DNA of 64,000 nucleotides from Paradevosia shaoguanensis (GCF_016801025.1 NZ_CP068983.1:1798001-1862000); one strand, 5' to 3'. Positions 26,816-36,148 are shown, numbered from the stretch's first letter. Numbers and translations are program-made. Notes: generated by a model not told the origin, from the letters alone.

Positions 26816-26829
26816 GTTTCACGTGAATC
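26816..26829. other. parS-like site (GTTTCACGTGAATC)
   Basis: One change from the perfect parS palindrome GTTTCACGTGAAAC. It lies between the dnaK terminator and the following gene. The identical sequence occurs at 50309 and, in the opposite orientation, at 53052 and 53101. Confidence 0.65.
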
Positions 26830-26966
26830 ACCTGCCGTCCTGGCCACCATCTTACCCCGATCCTGCCATGGGCCTGCCCAAACTCAGCCCAACTGCGCAG
26901 GAACCTTGAAGGCTCCTTTCCAGTTGAGAGAGACGATCCCGCACGGACAGTCTCGGGGTGGCGGAC

Positions 26967-28022
26967 ATGACTTCCATTCACGATTCCACAATCGGCGATG
27001 CCTTCGCCCGAACGGGCGAGTTCCTGACGGGCAATCCAATGGTGCGTGCAGATGCCGACATGCGGCATGTGCTCGATGCGCAGGTTGAGTTGGGCGCCAA
27101 GTCGCTCGAGGCCTGTCTGCCGGCCGAGGCGCGACGTCAGCCGACACTCGAAGACGCCGTAAGGAAGGTGCTCGAACGGGCAGGGCGCGAACCCGACGAT
27201 CAGGGCGTCGATGTCGACGACATCGTCATCACGGGACCGGAAGGCGAAATTTCGACCAAAGTCTATCGTTCGCGCATGATGGATGCGACGGCAACGCCAC
27301 CTATGATCCTCTACATCCACGATGGCGGCTGGATCGTTGGCTCGCCTGAAAAGTGCGATGCAACGCCGCGGGCGTTGGCCAAGAAGACCGGCGCCGTCGT
27401 CGTTTCCCCGGCATACCGCCTTGCTCCCGAGCACAAGTTCCCCGCCGCGCACGATGACTGTTACGCCGTCTGGCTCTGGCTGATCGAGGAGGGTGCGAAC
27501 CTCGGCGGCGATCCGGGCAAGGCCGCGGTAGTAGGCGAAGGCGCAGGCGCCAATATCGCCATCAATATCTCGCTCCAGGCACATGCCGAGCGCGTCGCCA
27601 TGCCCGTCCATCAGGTGCTCATTCACCCGATCGCCGGGGTGGACATGTCCACCCCGTCCTATGTTGAGAATATGCGAGCCCGGCCCATCGGCACGCCGAC
27701 AATGCAATGGTTTTTCCGGCATCTGCTCGAAAGCCGCGCCGAGACGGCTGACCCTAGACTCAATCTCGTTGAGCGCACCGATTTCAAGGGACTGCCGCCT
27801 GCGACGCTGGTTATTGCAGAAATCGATCCGTTGCGCAGCGAGGGCGAATTGCTGGGCGAGGCCCTGCACAAGCAGGGCGTTTCCGTCGATGTCCGCTTCT
27901 ATGAGGGCGTGACACAGGGCTTTTTCGGGCTCGGCAGTGTGGTCAACAAGGCCATGTTCGCCCTGAGCCATGTGGCCAATAATCTGGTAGAAGCCTTCGC
28001 AGCCAGCCGCCGCAAGATTTGA
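26967..28022 (+). CDS. HSL-type alpha/beta-hydrolase fold protein, probable pseudoenzyme
   Basis: 351 residues from ATG 26967. The fold of hormone-sensitive-lipase/acetyl-hydrolase esterases is clear: ILYIHDGGWIVGSPEK (the HGGG oxyanion motif as HDGG, H118), VVSPAYRLAPEHKFPAAHDD, and an acid in AEIDPLRSE (D287). But the nucleophile elbow, normally GDSAGG, reads GEGAGA with Gly at 192, and the catalytic His position reads TQGFF with Gln at 317. Two of three catalytic residues are therefore missing, which argues for a binding or regulatory role. An N-terminal helical extension of about 80 residues is present. It sits between dnaK and dnaJ, after a parS-like site. Confidence 0.82.
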   Translation: MTSIHDSTIGDAFARTGEFLTGNPMVRADADMRHVLDAQVELGAKSLEACLPAEARRQPTLEDAVRKVLERAGREPDDQGVDVDDIVITGPEGEISTKVYRSRMMDATATPPMILYIHDGGWIVGSPEKCDATPRALAKKTGAVVVSPAYRLAPEHKFPAAHDDCYAVWLWLIEEGANLGGDPGKAAVVGEGAGANIAINISLQAHAERVAMPVHQVLIHPIAGVDMSTPSYVENMRARPIGTPTMQWFFRHLLESRAETADPRLNLVERTDFKGLPPATLVIAEIDPLRSEGELLGEALHKQGVSVDVRFYEGVTQGFFGLGSVVNKAMFALSHVANNLVEAFAASRRKI

Positions 28023-28056
28023 ACTCCCGATCCCTTCCAGCCGACAGTTGATAGCC

Positions 28057-28085
28057 GGCGCCCCTCTTGATAAGAGCGGGGCGCC
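28057..28085 (+). terminator. Hairpin terminator behind the hydrolase-like gene
   Basis: GGCGCCCC (28057-28064) pairs with GGGGCGCC (28078-28085), with an inner TCTT/AAGA stem; TTACCATTCTT follows. It separates this gene's transcript from dnaJ. Confidence 0.65.
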
Positions 28086-28205
28086 TTACCATTCTTAAAG
28101 TGCAGCGCCGCAAGGCCCGCATTTGCTGGACTTTGCCTGTCGGGGACGACCGGACGTAACAAAATAGATGTTGGCTCCACGAGAGCCGATCGGGGAACTG
28201 CTTTC

Positions 28206-29339
28206 TTGGCCAAACGTGATTTTTATGAAGTGCTCGGCGTAGCGCGGGGCGCAGACGAAGCTGGGCTCAAGAGCGCCTACCGCAAGCTGGCGATGCAGTT
28301 CCACCCGGATCGCAATCCGGGCGATCACGAGGCCGAGCATAAATTCAAGGAAATCAACGAAGCGTACGACACGCTCAAGGATCCGCAGAAGCGCGCCGCC
28401 TATGACCGGTTCGGCCATGCTGCCTTCGAGAATGGCGGCGCCGGGCGCCATGGCGGGCACGGCTTCGGACCCGATTTCGCCTCTTCTATGTCCGATATGT
28501 TCGAGGACATTTTTGGGGACTTCATGGGCGGTGGTGGCCGCCGCGGCGGTGCTTCCCGCCTGCGTGGCTCGGACCTGCGCTATAATCTTGAAATCAGCCT
28601 CGAAGAGGCATTTGCCGGACGGACCGTCGAAGTGGACGTGCCGACGCTCGTTTCCTGCGCCACCTGCGATGGCTCCGGCGCCAAGCCTGGCACTGGCGCA
28701 TCAACCTGTCGGACCTGCAATGGCCACGGCAAGATACGCGCGGCGCAGGGCTTCTTCACTATCGAGCGCACCTGTCCGGCCTGCCAGGGACGCGGGCAGA
28801 CCATGGACAATCCCTGCACCGATTGCGGCGGCCAGGGCCGTCGACAGGAGAACCGCAAGCTTTCGGTCGATATTCCCAAGGGCATCGAAGACGGTACTCG
28901 TATTCGTCTCGCCAATGAAGGCGAAGCGGGGTTGCGCGGTGGCCCGCCGGGCGACCTATACATTTTCGTCTCGCTAAAGCCTCACGATCTCTTTCAGCGC
29001 GACGGCGCGGATCTCTATGCGCGCATTCCGATCGCTATGACGACAGCAGCGCTGGGGGGCGAGTTCGAGGTGCCGGTGCTCGATGGCAGTCGGGCCAAAG
29101 TCAAGGTTTCAGGCGGCACACAGCCGGGGCAGCGCGTACGTCTCAAGGGCAAGGGCATGCCGGTACTGCGCTCAAAGGATGTGGGCGACCTCTACGTCCA
29201 ACTCGAGGTCGAGACCCCGCAGAACCTCAATCGTAAGCAGCGCGAGTTGCTGGAAGAGTTTGCCAAGATATCGACCAACGACAACAACCCGACCTCGAAC
29301 GGGTTCTTCTCCAAGCTCAAGCATATTTTTGACAATTGA
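28206..29339 (+). CDS. dnaJ: Co-chaperone DnaJ (Hsp40)
   Basis: 377 residues from TTG 28206; the family N terminus [11 protein letters not shown] follows immediately. J domain with HPD at 33-35, a Gly/Phe-rich segment, then a zinc domain with four CxxCxGxG repeats ([32 protein letters not shown]) and the C-terminal substrate-binding beta domain. It stimulates DnaK ATPase and delivers substrates. It is not directly behind dnaK; a hydrolase-like gene and two terminators intervene. A short CGGGCG/CGCCCG hairpin (29345-29362) follows. Confidence 0.98.
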   Translation: MAKRDFYEVLGVARGADEAGLKSAYRKLAMQFHPDRNPGDHEAEHKFKEINEAYDTLKDPQKRAAYDRFGHAAFENGGAGRHGGHGFGPDFASSMSDMFEDIFGDFMGGGGRRGGASRLRGSDLRYNLEISLEEAFAGRTVEVDVPTLVSCATCDGSGAKPGTGASTCRTCNGHGKIRAAQGFFTIERTCPACQGRGQTMDNPCTDCGGQGRRQENRKLSVDIPKGIEDGTRIRLANEGEAGLRGGPPGDLYIFVSLKPHDLFQRDGADLYARIPIAMTTAALGGEFEVPVLDGSRAKVKVSGGTQPGQRVRLKGKGMPVLRSKDVGDLYVQLEVETPQNLNRKQRELLEEFAKISTNDNNPTSNGFFSKLKHIFDN

Positions 29340-29427
29340 GGGCGCGGGCGTATAGGCGCCCGTATCCTACGATTTCGCAGTAGACCGTCGGAGCGACAGA
29401 AGGGCAGCGAACAACGCCGCCAGTGCT

Positions 29428-30429
29428 CTAGACTGCCAGGCCCTTTTCAGCCGCGAGTTGGCGTAGGTCGAGCACCGGCCGTGCGCCGATGTGGGAAATG
29501 ACTTCGGATGCCGCGAGGCAGCCGGCGCGTAGCGCCATTTCGAAATTCTGGCCACGAGCAACTGCCAGCAAGAAGCCGGACGCAAAGAGATCGCCGGCAC
29601 CGGTCGCATCGACGACATCCACCGGGAAAGCCGGAACAGTCACCACTTCGCCATTGCAGATGGCCATGGCGCCGGCGGCGCCCATGGTGATGGCGGCAAC
29701 TTCAGCGTCCTTGGCAATCTCACGCGCCGCCACCTGCAGGTCATCGGTCTGGTAGAGTGCTTTCACCTCTTCGACATTGGCGAAGACATAGTCGATCGTA
29801 CGCGAACGCATCAGATCGAGGAATTCGTCACGATAGCGGTGCACGCAGAAGGGATCGGAAAGCGTGAACGAGGTCGGGCGCTCGTGCTTGTGCGCGTAAT
29901 GTGCAGCGCGAACGAAGGCCTTCTTGGCCTCCACAGGATCCCAGAGATAGCCTTCCATATAGGTGATGGAAGCAGCGCCGATCTCGTCTTCCTTGATGTC
30001 GGCTTCGGTCAGTTCATGGCACGCGCCGAGATAGGTGTTCATGGTCCGCTCGCCATCGTCCGAAAGCAGGATCATGGAGCGGGCAGTGGCAGCGCCGTTT
30101 ATCAGGCGGCTGGTGTCATAATCAACGCCGATAGCATTGAGGTCATCAGCGAAAACATCGCCCAGCGGATCGTCGGCGACCTTGCCCACGAAGCGAGCAT
30201 GGCCTCCTAGCGAGGCGACGCCCGCAGCCGTATTGGCCGCGCTGCCACCGGAAATCTGGCGCTTGTCCGCCGGCATGCGCTCATAGAGATAGGCCGAACG
30301 GTCGGTGTCGACGAGGTGCATGATGCCCTCGGAAAGACCTTCCTTTTCTAGAAAACCCGGTTCGATCCTGGCGATCACATCGACGATTGCGTTGCCGATG
30401 GTGAGGACATCGTACCGGGTTTCGGCCAT
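29428..30429 (-). CDS. PfkB-family carbohydrate kinase, probable adenosine kinase
   Basis: 333 residues from ATG 30429. A ribokinase/PfkB-fold kinase with N-terminal GNAIVDVIARI, the ISGGSAANTAAGVASLGG substrate-binding stretch, and the C-terminal DATGAGDLFASGFL anion-hole motif with catalytic Asp. Length and the NTAAG/MNTYLG features match the adenosine-kinase-like branch that is widespread in alphaproteobacteria. Phosphorylation of adenosine to AMP is probable, but another nucleoside or sugar cannot be excluded. Confidence 0.85.
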   Translation of the reverse strand: MAETRYDVLTIGNAIVDVIARIEPGFLEKEGLSEGIMHLVDTDRSAYLYERMPADKRQISGGSAANTAAGVASLGGHARFVGKVADDPLGDVFADDLNAIGVDYDTSRLINGAATARSMILLSDDGERTMNTYLGACHELTEADIKEDEIGAASITYMEGYLWDPVEAKKAFVRAAHYAHKHERPTSFTLSDPFCVHRYRDEFLDLMRSRTIDYVFANVEEVKALYQTDDLQVAAREIAKDAEVAAITMGAAGAMAICNGEVVTVPAFPVDVVDATGAGDLFASGFLLAVARGQNFEMALRAGCLAASEVISHIGARPVLDLRQLAAEKGLAV

Positions 30430-30494
30430 AGAAGGTCTCCGAAGGGTGCAGAAAGAGCCTCGCCGGAGATAAAGGACTTCCCGCCGAGGTGCAA

Positions 30495-31091
30495 CTAGCC
30501 GTTGGGCAAAGCGCGAAGACCTGCCACGAAGCGGGAGAGAATTCGCGCCACGAGCCGATCGCGATCCGCCTCGCCTTCGAGCCGTACCTGATCGTCAAGC
30601 AACAGCACCGAGAGCCCGTGGACCAGCGCCCAGGTGGCGACCGTGGCCTCGCGTTCGGCCTCCGGGCTTTCCGCCCCTGCCAAGGCGGCCAGCGATCTAT
30701 AGGCAGTACTCGCTGCCGACATCAGCTCCGAATTGGCATCCTTGCTAACTTCAGGCGAGAACATCAGTCTGAAAAGCTGCGGATTTTCGCGCGCAAAGCC
30801 GACATAGGCAGCGCCCATCGCCTCCAGCCTTTGAGCGTCTGGCACATCGCGCCCGTCGGCATCGAGTGCGGCCGCAAAGCGCAGGAAGCCTTCACGAGCG
30901 ACGGCGGCCAACAGCGCCTGGCGGTTTTCGAAATGACGGTAGGGGGCCGAAGCGGAAACGCCAACCGCTCGCGCTACTTCGCGCAAACCAAGACTGTCGG
31001 CTCCGCCCTCGGTCAGCAGGCGGAGACCAGCCTCGACGAGTGCTCGGCGCAAATCGCCGTGATGATAGCCCCCAGGCTCTGATGTTGACAT
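30495..31091 (-). CDS. TetR/AcrR-family transcriptional regulator
   Basis: 198 residues from ATG 31091. N-terminal TetR helix-turn-helix (YHHGDLRRALVEAGLRLLTE, LREVARAVGVSASAPYRHF) and a C-terminal ligand domain of the WHG type. Divergent from a DUF2214 membrane-protein gene with only 78 bases between the two starts. That space carries inverted repeats (31107-31132), so it most likely represses itself and the membrane protein. The effector is unknown. Confidence 0.92.
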   Translation of the reverse strand: MSTSEPGGYHHGDLRRALVEAGLRLLTEGGADSLGLREVARAVGVSASAPYRHFENRQALLAAVAREGFLRFAAALDADGRDVPDAQRLEAMGAAYVGFARENPQLFRLMFSPEVSKDANSELMSAASTAYRSLAALAGAESPEAEREATVATWALVHGLSVLLLDDQVRLEGEADRDRLVARILSRFVAGLRALPNG

Positions 31092-31106
31092 CGTTCACAT
31101 ACCAGA

Positions 31107-31132
31107 TTATCAAGATGATAACAGTGTTAACA
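31107..31132. promoter_or_regulatory. Inverted repeats in the tetR/DUF2214 intergenic region
   Basis: TTATCA-AGA-TGATAA (31107-31121) is a perfect 15-base interrupted palindrome, and TGTTAACA (31125-31132) is a second perfect palindrome three bases further on. The spacing suits a TetR-type operator overlapping divergent promoters. Confidence 0.5.
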
Positions 31133-31169
31133 TTCATCGTTTCGAGACACCAGCACCAAGGAGGCCGTC

Positions 31170-31619
31170 ATGCTCGATCTAGTCCTCACCATCGCCCACC
31201 ATCTTGCCGTGTTCTCTCTGGTTGGCGTCTTCGCCGCCGAATTCTTCCTCCTGCGCGAAGGGGTCACCGGCCCCCGACTTACCCAGCTCGGGCAGATCGA
31301 CCGGCTCTATGGCATGCTCGCCGGCATTGTCGTGGTTGTGGGCATCGTCCGTGTGATCTTCGGCGCAGCAGGGCCATGGTACTATCTCGGCAACCAGATG
31401 TTCTGGGCCAAGATGACCGCTTTCGTGCTGGTCGGATTGCTCTCGATTGCGCCGACGCGCGCCATTCTTGAGTGGCGCAAGGCAGCCGTCTCCGACCCGA
31501 GCTATTCACCCACGCGGACAGCAATCGGTCGGGCACGACTTTTTCTCCGCATCCAGGCAGTGCTCCTAGCCCTCATCCCAGCCTTCGCCGCAGCCATGGC
31601 ACGCGGATACGGCAGCTAA
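31170..31619 (+). CDS. DUF2214-family membrane protein
   Basis: 149 residues from ATG 31170 with a strong AAGGAGG ribosome site. Four hydrophobic segments; the N-terminal LDLVLTIAHHLAVFSLVGVFAAE and the RLYGMLAGIVVVVGIVRVIFGAAGP stretch are characteristic of DUF2214 proteins, whose function is unknown. Probably controlled by the divergent TetR regulator. Its TAA stop shares two bases with the nth stop on the other strand (CTAA at 31616-31619). Confidence 0.85.
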   Translation: MLDLVLTIAHHLAVFSLVGVFAAEFFLLREGVTGPRLTQLGQIDRLYGMLAGIVVVVGIVRVIFGAAGPWYYLGNQMFWAKMTAFVLVGLLSIAPTRAILEWRKAAVSDPSYSPTRTAIGRARLFLRIQAVLLALIPAFAAAMARGYGS

Positions 31620-32317
31620 GGGCGGCTGGGTGAGCTCGCCTTCGGAAGCGGCTTATTGGGTGCCGGAGTCTTGGGTTCGAACCGACACCATTCTCGGATG
31701 ATGCAGCGCCAGCATTCGGGCTTGCGAGCCTTGCAGACGTAGCGGCCGTGCAAGATCAGCCAATGGTGGGCGTGAAGCATGTATTTGTCGGGCACGACTT
31801 TGAGCAGCGCCTTCTCAACCTCGAGGGGAGTTTTGCCTGGAGCCAGCCCCGTGCGGTTGCCGACGCGGAAAAGGTGGGTGTCCACCGCGATGGTCGGTTG
31901 CTTGAAGGCGATGTTGAGAACGACATTGGCCGTCTTGCGGCCGACACCCGGCAATTCCTCTAGCGCCTCGCGGCTGTCGGGCACTTTGGACTCGTATTTG
32001 TCGATCAGTACCTGGCTCAACGCGAAAACGTTCTTGGCCTTGTTGCGGTAGAGGCCGATTGTGCGGATGCAGTCCTCGATGCCCGCGACACCTAGTTCCA
32101 CCATCTTTTCGGGAGTCGGCGCCAAGGCGAAAAGCCTTGGCGTCGCCTTGTTTACACCAGCGTCGGTGGCCTGGGCGGACAGCACGACCGCTACCAGGAG
32201 GGTGAAGGGGTTGGTATAGTCGAGTTCACCCTTCGGCTCCGGATTAGCGTGCTCGAACGCGGCAAAAATAGCCTCGACATCGGCGGCCGGGAGTCGTTTG
32301 ATCTTTTTGGGGGGCAT
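31616..32317 (-). CDS. nth: Endonuclease III
   Basis: 233 residues from ATG 32317 (AGGTAA upstream). Base-excision repair glycosylase/AP lyase for oxidised pyrimidines. Helix-hairpin-helix LPGVGRKTANVVL with the catalytic Lys, catalytic Asp in VDTHLFRVGNRTG, and the iron-sulfur loop C-X6-C-X2-C-X5-C in CKARKPECWRCIIREWC. Slightly extended Pro/Lys-rich C terminus. Divergent from the DUF2244 gene with a 36-base gap. Confidence 0.97.
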   Translation of the reverse strand: MPPKKIKRLPAADVEAIFAAFEHANPEPKGELDYTNPFTLLVAVVLSAQATDAGVNKATPRLFALAPTPEKMVELGVAGIEDCIRTIGLYRNKAKNVFALSQVLIDKYESKVPDSREALEELPGVGRKTANVVLNIAFKQPTIAVDTHLFRVGNRTGLAPGKTPLEVEKALLKVVPDKYMLHAHHWLILHGRYVCKARKPECWRCIIREWCRFEPKTPAPNKPLPKASSPSRP

Positions 32318-32353
32318 AAGCGTTACCTGCTGAGTCGCCGTAGTGATGCAAAC

Positions 32354-32833
32354 ATGATCACCAAAACGCAAGCTGACCCTTTGTTCGCAGCCAAGCTGAC
32401 CCCGTACCGCTCGCTGAGCGTGCGAGGACAGACGGTGTTGATCGGCGTCATCGCAGCCATGGCCGCGATCCCATCGATGGTCTTCTATTCGCTCGGCGCC
32501 TGGCCGATCGTCGGCTTCATGGGCCTCGACGTCCTCGGTATGTGGCTGGCGCTGCGTTGGTCAAACCGCCAGACGCGGCGATTTGAGGAAGTGACACTCT
32601 GGCCCAACCGCCTAGAAGTGCGTGAGGTGAGCCCCGGGGGCAAACAGACAACCACAGCTTTCGACCCCCATCGAACCCGCCTCATCATCGATCGCGACTA
32701 TGACGAAAAGACCCTGGCACTCTATCTTCGCAACGATGGTGGAGATTACGAGCTGGGCTCCTTCCTTGCGGCCTCCGAGAAAGCAAGCTTCGCCAAGGTC
32801 TTCGGAACGGCATTACGTCGGGCGCGTCGGTAG
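32354..32833 (+). CDS. DUF2244-family integral membrane protein
   Basis: 159 residues from ATG 32354, which has a poor ribosome site. Two hydrophobic segments near the N terminus (VLIGVIAAMAAIPSMVFYSL, GFMGLDVLGMWLAL) followed by a soluble C-terminal domain with FEEVTLWPNRLEVREVSPGG. This is the organisation of alphaproteobacterial DUF2244 proteins, which often lie beside nth, as here. Function unknown. Confidence 0.85.
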   Translation: MITKTQADPLFAAKLTPYRSLSVRGQTVLIGVIAAMAAIPSMVFYSLGAWPIVGFMGLDVLGMWLALRWSNRQTRRFEEVTLWPNRLEVREVSPGGKQTTTAFDPHRTRLIIDRDYDEKTLALYLRNDGGDYELGSFLAASEKASFAKVFGTALRRARR

Positions 32834-32923
32834 CACCCGGCCTTTCCAATTCATTTCTGCGGTGCAATGGTCCGGTCAAAACCGGGTCGCGCCAATGTGC
32901 CGAGGCAGCGTAAATTGTCCCCT

Positions 32924-33793
32924 ATGACACAGCACCAGACTCTTTCCCCCCAATCGGACTACGAGACGGTACGCGCCGCCATTGCGTATCTCTCCGAAAC
33001 CGGCCCGGACGAACTCGATCTTCCGCGTTTCGCCCGTGCCATGGGCCTCACCGAGCGCCAGCTCACCGACCTCTTCCGGCGCTGGTGTGGGCTCTCGCCA
33101 AAGTCTTTCGCCCAGGCAGTAGCGCTGGACCATGCCAAGTCATTGCTGCGGCAGAACGGCTCGGTGCTCGACACCACCTATGAGGTTGGTTTGTCCTCCA
33201 CCTCACGCCTCCACGATCTCTTCGTCGCCTATGAAGCTATGCCCCCCGGCGCTTTTCGCGCTCGCGGGGAAGGCCTCACAATGCACTGGGGTGCCGCGCC
33301 ATGCCCCTTCGGCACGGCAGTAATCACAGCCACCGAATATGGCATTTCAGGCCTGGGCTTTGCGGATGAAAATATGAGCGTCGAGGCTGCGTTCGAGGAT
33401 CTGGCCAATCGTTGGCCGGCAGCGAAATTCGTGCGTGACGATGCGAAGATTGCTCCACTCGTACGACAGATTTTCGATGCCTCGCGTTGGTCGGTCGATC
33501 AGCCGGTGCGCGTGGTCCTCATCGGTACCGATTTCGAGATCAAAGTCTGGGAAACGCTACTTTCGATTCCCTGCGGCAAGGCCACGACCTACGGCACCAT
33601 CGCCAACCAACTGGGCCGCCCCAATTCCGCACGCGCCGTTGGTGCCGCTGTCGGAGCGAACCCGATTTCCTTCGTCGTCCCTTGCCACCGCGTTGTCGGG
33701 TCCACCGGTGCTCTCACCGGCTACCACTGGGGCGTCCCCCGCAAGCGGGCAATCCTGGGCTGGGAAGCCGGCATTATCTCAAGCCGGGGTTGA
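32924..33793 (+). CDS. Ada-like AraC regulator fused to O6-methylguanine-DNA methyltransferase
   Basis: 289 residues from ATG 32924. An AraC-type helix-turn-helix region (FARAMGLTERQLTDLFRRWC, DTTYEVGLSSTSRLHDLF) followed by a methyltransferase domain with the acceptor Cys in PCHRV (C254) and GRPNSARAVGAAVGANP. The N-terminal zinc domain of E. coli Ada, whose Cys38 senses methylphosphotriesters, is absent. It should repair O6-methylguanine suicidally and may bind DNA, but cannot be activated in the classical way. A terminator hairpin overlaps its stop. Confidence 0.92.
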   Translation: MTQHQTLSPQSDYETVRAAIAYLSETGPDELDLPRFARAMGLTERQLTDLFRRWCGLSPKSFAQAVALDHAKSLLRQNGSVLDTTYEVGLSSTSRLHDLFVAYEAMPPGAFRARGEGLTMHWGAAPCPFGTAVITATEYGISGLGFADENMSVEAAFEDLANRWPAAKFVRDDAKIAPLVRQIFDASRWSVDQPVRVVLIGTDFEIKVWETLLSIPCGKATTYGTIANQLGRPNSARAVGAAVGANPISFVVPCHRVVGSTGALTGYHWGVPRKRAILGWEAGIISSRG

Positions 33794-33815
33794 AGGGGTC
33801 CCAAACCCCTTCTTC
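33792..33815 (+). terminator. Terminator between the Ada-like gene and gpmA
   Basis: GAAGGGGT (33792-33799), loop CCCAA, ACCCCTTC (33805-33812), then TTCATAT. It begins inside the Ada-like stop codon and lies between convergent genes. Confidence 0.7.
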
Positions 33816-33822
33816 ATATCAC

Positions 33823-34437
33823 TCAGAGCGAAACGCGAGCCTTGAGTGCGCCATCAGCATTAAGCTGATAAACGGTCGGCTCCCCTGTCGCGATCTCGCG
33901 CTTCAGGATCTGCTCCGGTGTCAGCCCCTCGATAGCCATAACCAGCGCCCGCAGCGAATTGCCATGTGCAGCGATGAGCACAGTCTGGCCGGCAGCAACC
34001 TTGGGTTCGATCTCGGCCTTGTAGTAGGGCAGGGTACGCGCCGCAGTGTCCTTGAGGCTTTCGCCGCCCGGCGGGGGCACGTCGAACGAGCGGCGCCAGA
34101 TATGGACCTGCTCCTCGCCCCATTTGGCGCGGGCATCGTCCTTGTTGAGACCGGAGAGCTCGCCGTAGTCGCGCTCGTTGAGTGCCGTATTGCGCACGAT
34201 AGTGACGTTCTCGATGCCCATTTCCTCGAGAATGAGGTCGAGCGTGTGCTGGGCGCGCTTGAGGGCCGAGGTGTAGGTCAGGTCGAACGCGAAGCCCTTG
34301 GCCTTGAGAATCCTGCCCGTCGCCCGCGCTTCCCCAATGCCTTTTTCAGTCAGGTCTGGATTACGCCAGCCGGTAAAAAGGTTCTTGAGGTTCCACTCGC
34401 TTTCGCCGTGGCGCACGAGGATGAGAGTACCGGTCAT
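33823..34437 (-). CDS. gpmA: 2,3-bisphosphoglycerate-dependent phosphoglycerate mutase
   Basis: 204 residues from ATG 34437. N-terminal [27 protein letters not shown] with the phosphorylated His, [21 protein letters not shown], and the second catalytic His in [13 protein letters not shown]. Interconverts 2- and 3-phosphoglycerate in glycolysis. Shorter than E. coli GpmA (about 250), as usual in Hyphomicrobiales. It lies 11 bases after dapB, an arrangement known from rhizobia. Confidence 0.96.
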   Translation of the reverse strand: MTGTLILVRHGESEWNLKNLFTGWRNPDLTEKGIGEARATGRILKAKGFAFDLTYTSALKRAQHTLDLILEEMGIENVTIVRNTALNERDYGELSGLNKDDARAKWGEEQVHIWRRSFDVPPPGGESLKDTAARTLPYYKAEIEPKVAAGQTVLIAAHGNSLRALVMAIEGLTPEQILKREIATGEPTVYQLNADGALKARVSL

Positions 34438-34448
34438 GAAGGATTTCC

Positions 34449-35258
34449 TTAATTGAGGCCGAGAACGTCGTTCATGGTGTAAAAGCCCGGCTGCTGGCTT
34501 GCCACCCAGAGAAGGGCTTTCACGGCGCCATTGGCAAAAAGGCTCCGGTCCTGCGCGATGTGGCTCAATTCCAATCGTTCGGACGGGCCTGCCAGGATCA
34601 CGGTGTGATCCCCAATCACGTTGCCACCGCGCAGCGTTGCGAAGCCGATCGTGCCGGCCACGCGAGGACCGGTAATACCATCGCGAACCCGCACCGAATG
34701 ATCGGCGAGCGAAATCTCGCGGCCCGCCGCTGCGGCCTCTCCCAGCATCAGGGCAGTGCCGGAAGGCGCATCGACCTTGCGATTGTGGTGCATCTCTATG
34801 ATCTCGACGTCGAATTCGGCGAGCTTGGCGGCAGCCTGCTTGACGAGGCTGGCAAGGATATTGAGGCCGAGTGAAAAGTTGCCTGCCTTGACGATACGCC
34901 CACCCTTGGCGCCTGACGCACGGATCGCGACATCATCCTCGGTCGAACAGCCGGTCGTGCCGATGATGTGGATGAGACCCTTGGCGGCCGTCTTTTCCGC
35001 CAAGGCAACAGACGCCACAGGGGCGGTAAAATCGATAACCGCATCAGCCGCTGCCAACGCAACGTCGACATCGTCGGTGATAAGCACGCCTGAAGCCTCA
35101 AGCCCGGCGAGCGCGGCGGCGTCCTTGCCGATGGACGGGGAGCCAGGACGGTCGAAGGCAGCAGCGAGTTTGAGGCCGGAGGTGGCGGCGATGGCGCGGA
35201 TATTGGCAGCGCCCATGCGCCCGCCTGCTCCTGCGACGGCTACCCTGATGTCGGCCAT
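34449..35258 (-). CDS. dapB: 4-hydroxy-tetrahydrodipicolinate reductase
   Basis: 269 residues from ATG 35258 (GGAG eight bases upstream). NAD(P)-binding [29 protein letters not shown], and the catalytic [16 protein letters not shown] block. Reduces the DapA product in lysine and diaminopimelate synthesis. Co-directional with gpmA downstream and pyrF upstream. Confidence 0.97.
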   Translation of the reverse strand: MADIRVAVAGAGGRMGAANIRAIAATSGLKLAAAFDRPGSPSIGKDAAALAGLEASGVLITDDVDVALAAADAVIDFTAPVASVALAEKTAAKGLIHIIGTTGCSTEDDVAIRASGAKGGRIVKAGNFSLGLNILASLVKQAAAKLAEFDVEIIEMHHNRKVDAPSGTALMLGEAAAAGREISLADHSVRVRDGITGPRVAGTIGFATLRGGNVIGDHTVILAGPSERLELSHIAQDRSLFANGAVKALLWVASQQPGFYTMNDVLGLN

Positions 35259-35320
35259 GATCTCGTCTCCGAACAACAAATGTGGCTGAGCTTCTAGCAG
35301 GCTGCCTGCCTCAATGCCAA

Positions 35321-36019
35321 TCAGGCGAGGCGGGTGCCGCCCGCCATTTCGGCAAGAATGCGCCGCGCCGCCTCGGCCGGATCGGCGGCACCGGTGATGG
35401 GGCGGCCGACCACGAGATGGCTGGCGCCGGCATCGAGCGCGGCGCGCGGACCGGAAACGCGCTTCTGGTCGCCGTGTTCGGCCCAGCTCGGACGGATGCC
35501 CGGGGTGACGATGGAGAGTTTCGAGCCGACAATGGTGCGCACCAGTTCGGTTTCCTTGGGCGAGCAGACGAGCCCGCCGATCCCGGCCTCCCTGGCATCC
35601 TCGGCGCGCAGCGCCACCAGCCCTGCCGCGTCGCGGGCATAGCCGGCATCGTGGACGTCCTGGTCGTCCATCGACGTCAGCACTGTGACCCCGAGAATGG
35701 AGAGTTCGGACCCCTTCGTGCCCTTGAGGGCCGCCCGCATGGCTTTCGGATAGGCGTGGACGGTCAGCATATGCGCGCCGGTGGCGGCGATGGCGGCGGC
35801 GCCCTTTTCGACGGTGTTGTCGATATCGAGCAGCTTGAGGTCGAAGAAGACGCGCTTGCCGGCGGCGATCAGCGCTTTGCCCAGATCAAGGCCGTCCCCG
35901 CCGTAGAAGAGCTGGTAGCCGATCTTGTAGAAATCCACCGCATCGCCGATATCGGCGATGATCCGTTCCGCCTCGGTGCGCGAGTCGAGGTCGAGGGCGA
36001 CGATCAACGTTCCGGTCAT
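35321..36019 (-). CDS. pyrF: Orotidine 5'-phosphate decarboxylase
   Basis: 232 residues from ATG 36019, with GGAG nine bases upstream; an ATG five codons earlier is the alternative. Catalytic array DLKLLDID(N)T with [13 protein letters not shown], phosphate-binding TPGIRP and VVGRPIT at the C terminus. Last step of de novo UMP synthesis. It lies 62 bases upstream of dapB on the same strand and may be cotranscribed. Confidence 0.97.
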   Translation of the reverse strand: MTGTLIVALDLDSRTEAERIIADIGDAVDFYKIGYQLFYGGDGLDLGKALIAAGKRVFFDLKLLDIDNTVEKGAAAIAATGAHMLTVHAYPKAMRAALKGTKGSELSILGVTVLTSMDDQDVHDAGYARDAAGLVALRAEDAREAGIGGLVCSPKETELVRTIVGSKLSIVTPGIRPSWAEHGDQKRVSGPRAALDAGASHLVVGRPITGAADPAEAARRILAEMAGGTRLA

Positions 36020-36127
36020 CGGCAGATTCTCCATGTGGGGCGTGTTCCGGCTCCCTCGCACATTAGGTGATCCGCCACAAGGGTGAGTGCGAATCGCGCT
36101 GCAAAAATCGCCCTTGCGACCGGGATA

Positions 36128-36141
36128 TTATGGCGCCATAA
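36128..36141. promoter_or_regulatory. Perfect palindrome upstream of the MarR-type gene
   Basis: TTATGGCGCCATAA is a perfect 14-base palindrome ending seven bases before the proposed start codon. MarR-family dimers bind palindromes of this size, so autoregulation of the marR-VOC pair is likely. Confidence 0.55.
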
Positions 36142-36148
36142 GACCGCC

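Noticed and set aside
31668-31684. GGTTCGAACC-type sequence considered as a tRNA T-arm
   Set aside because: Lies inside the nth coding sequence and no cloverleaf can be built around it. No tRNA was found in the window.
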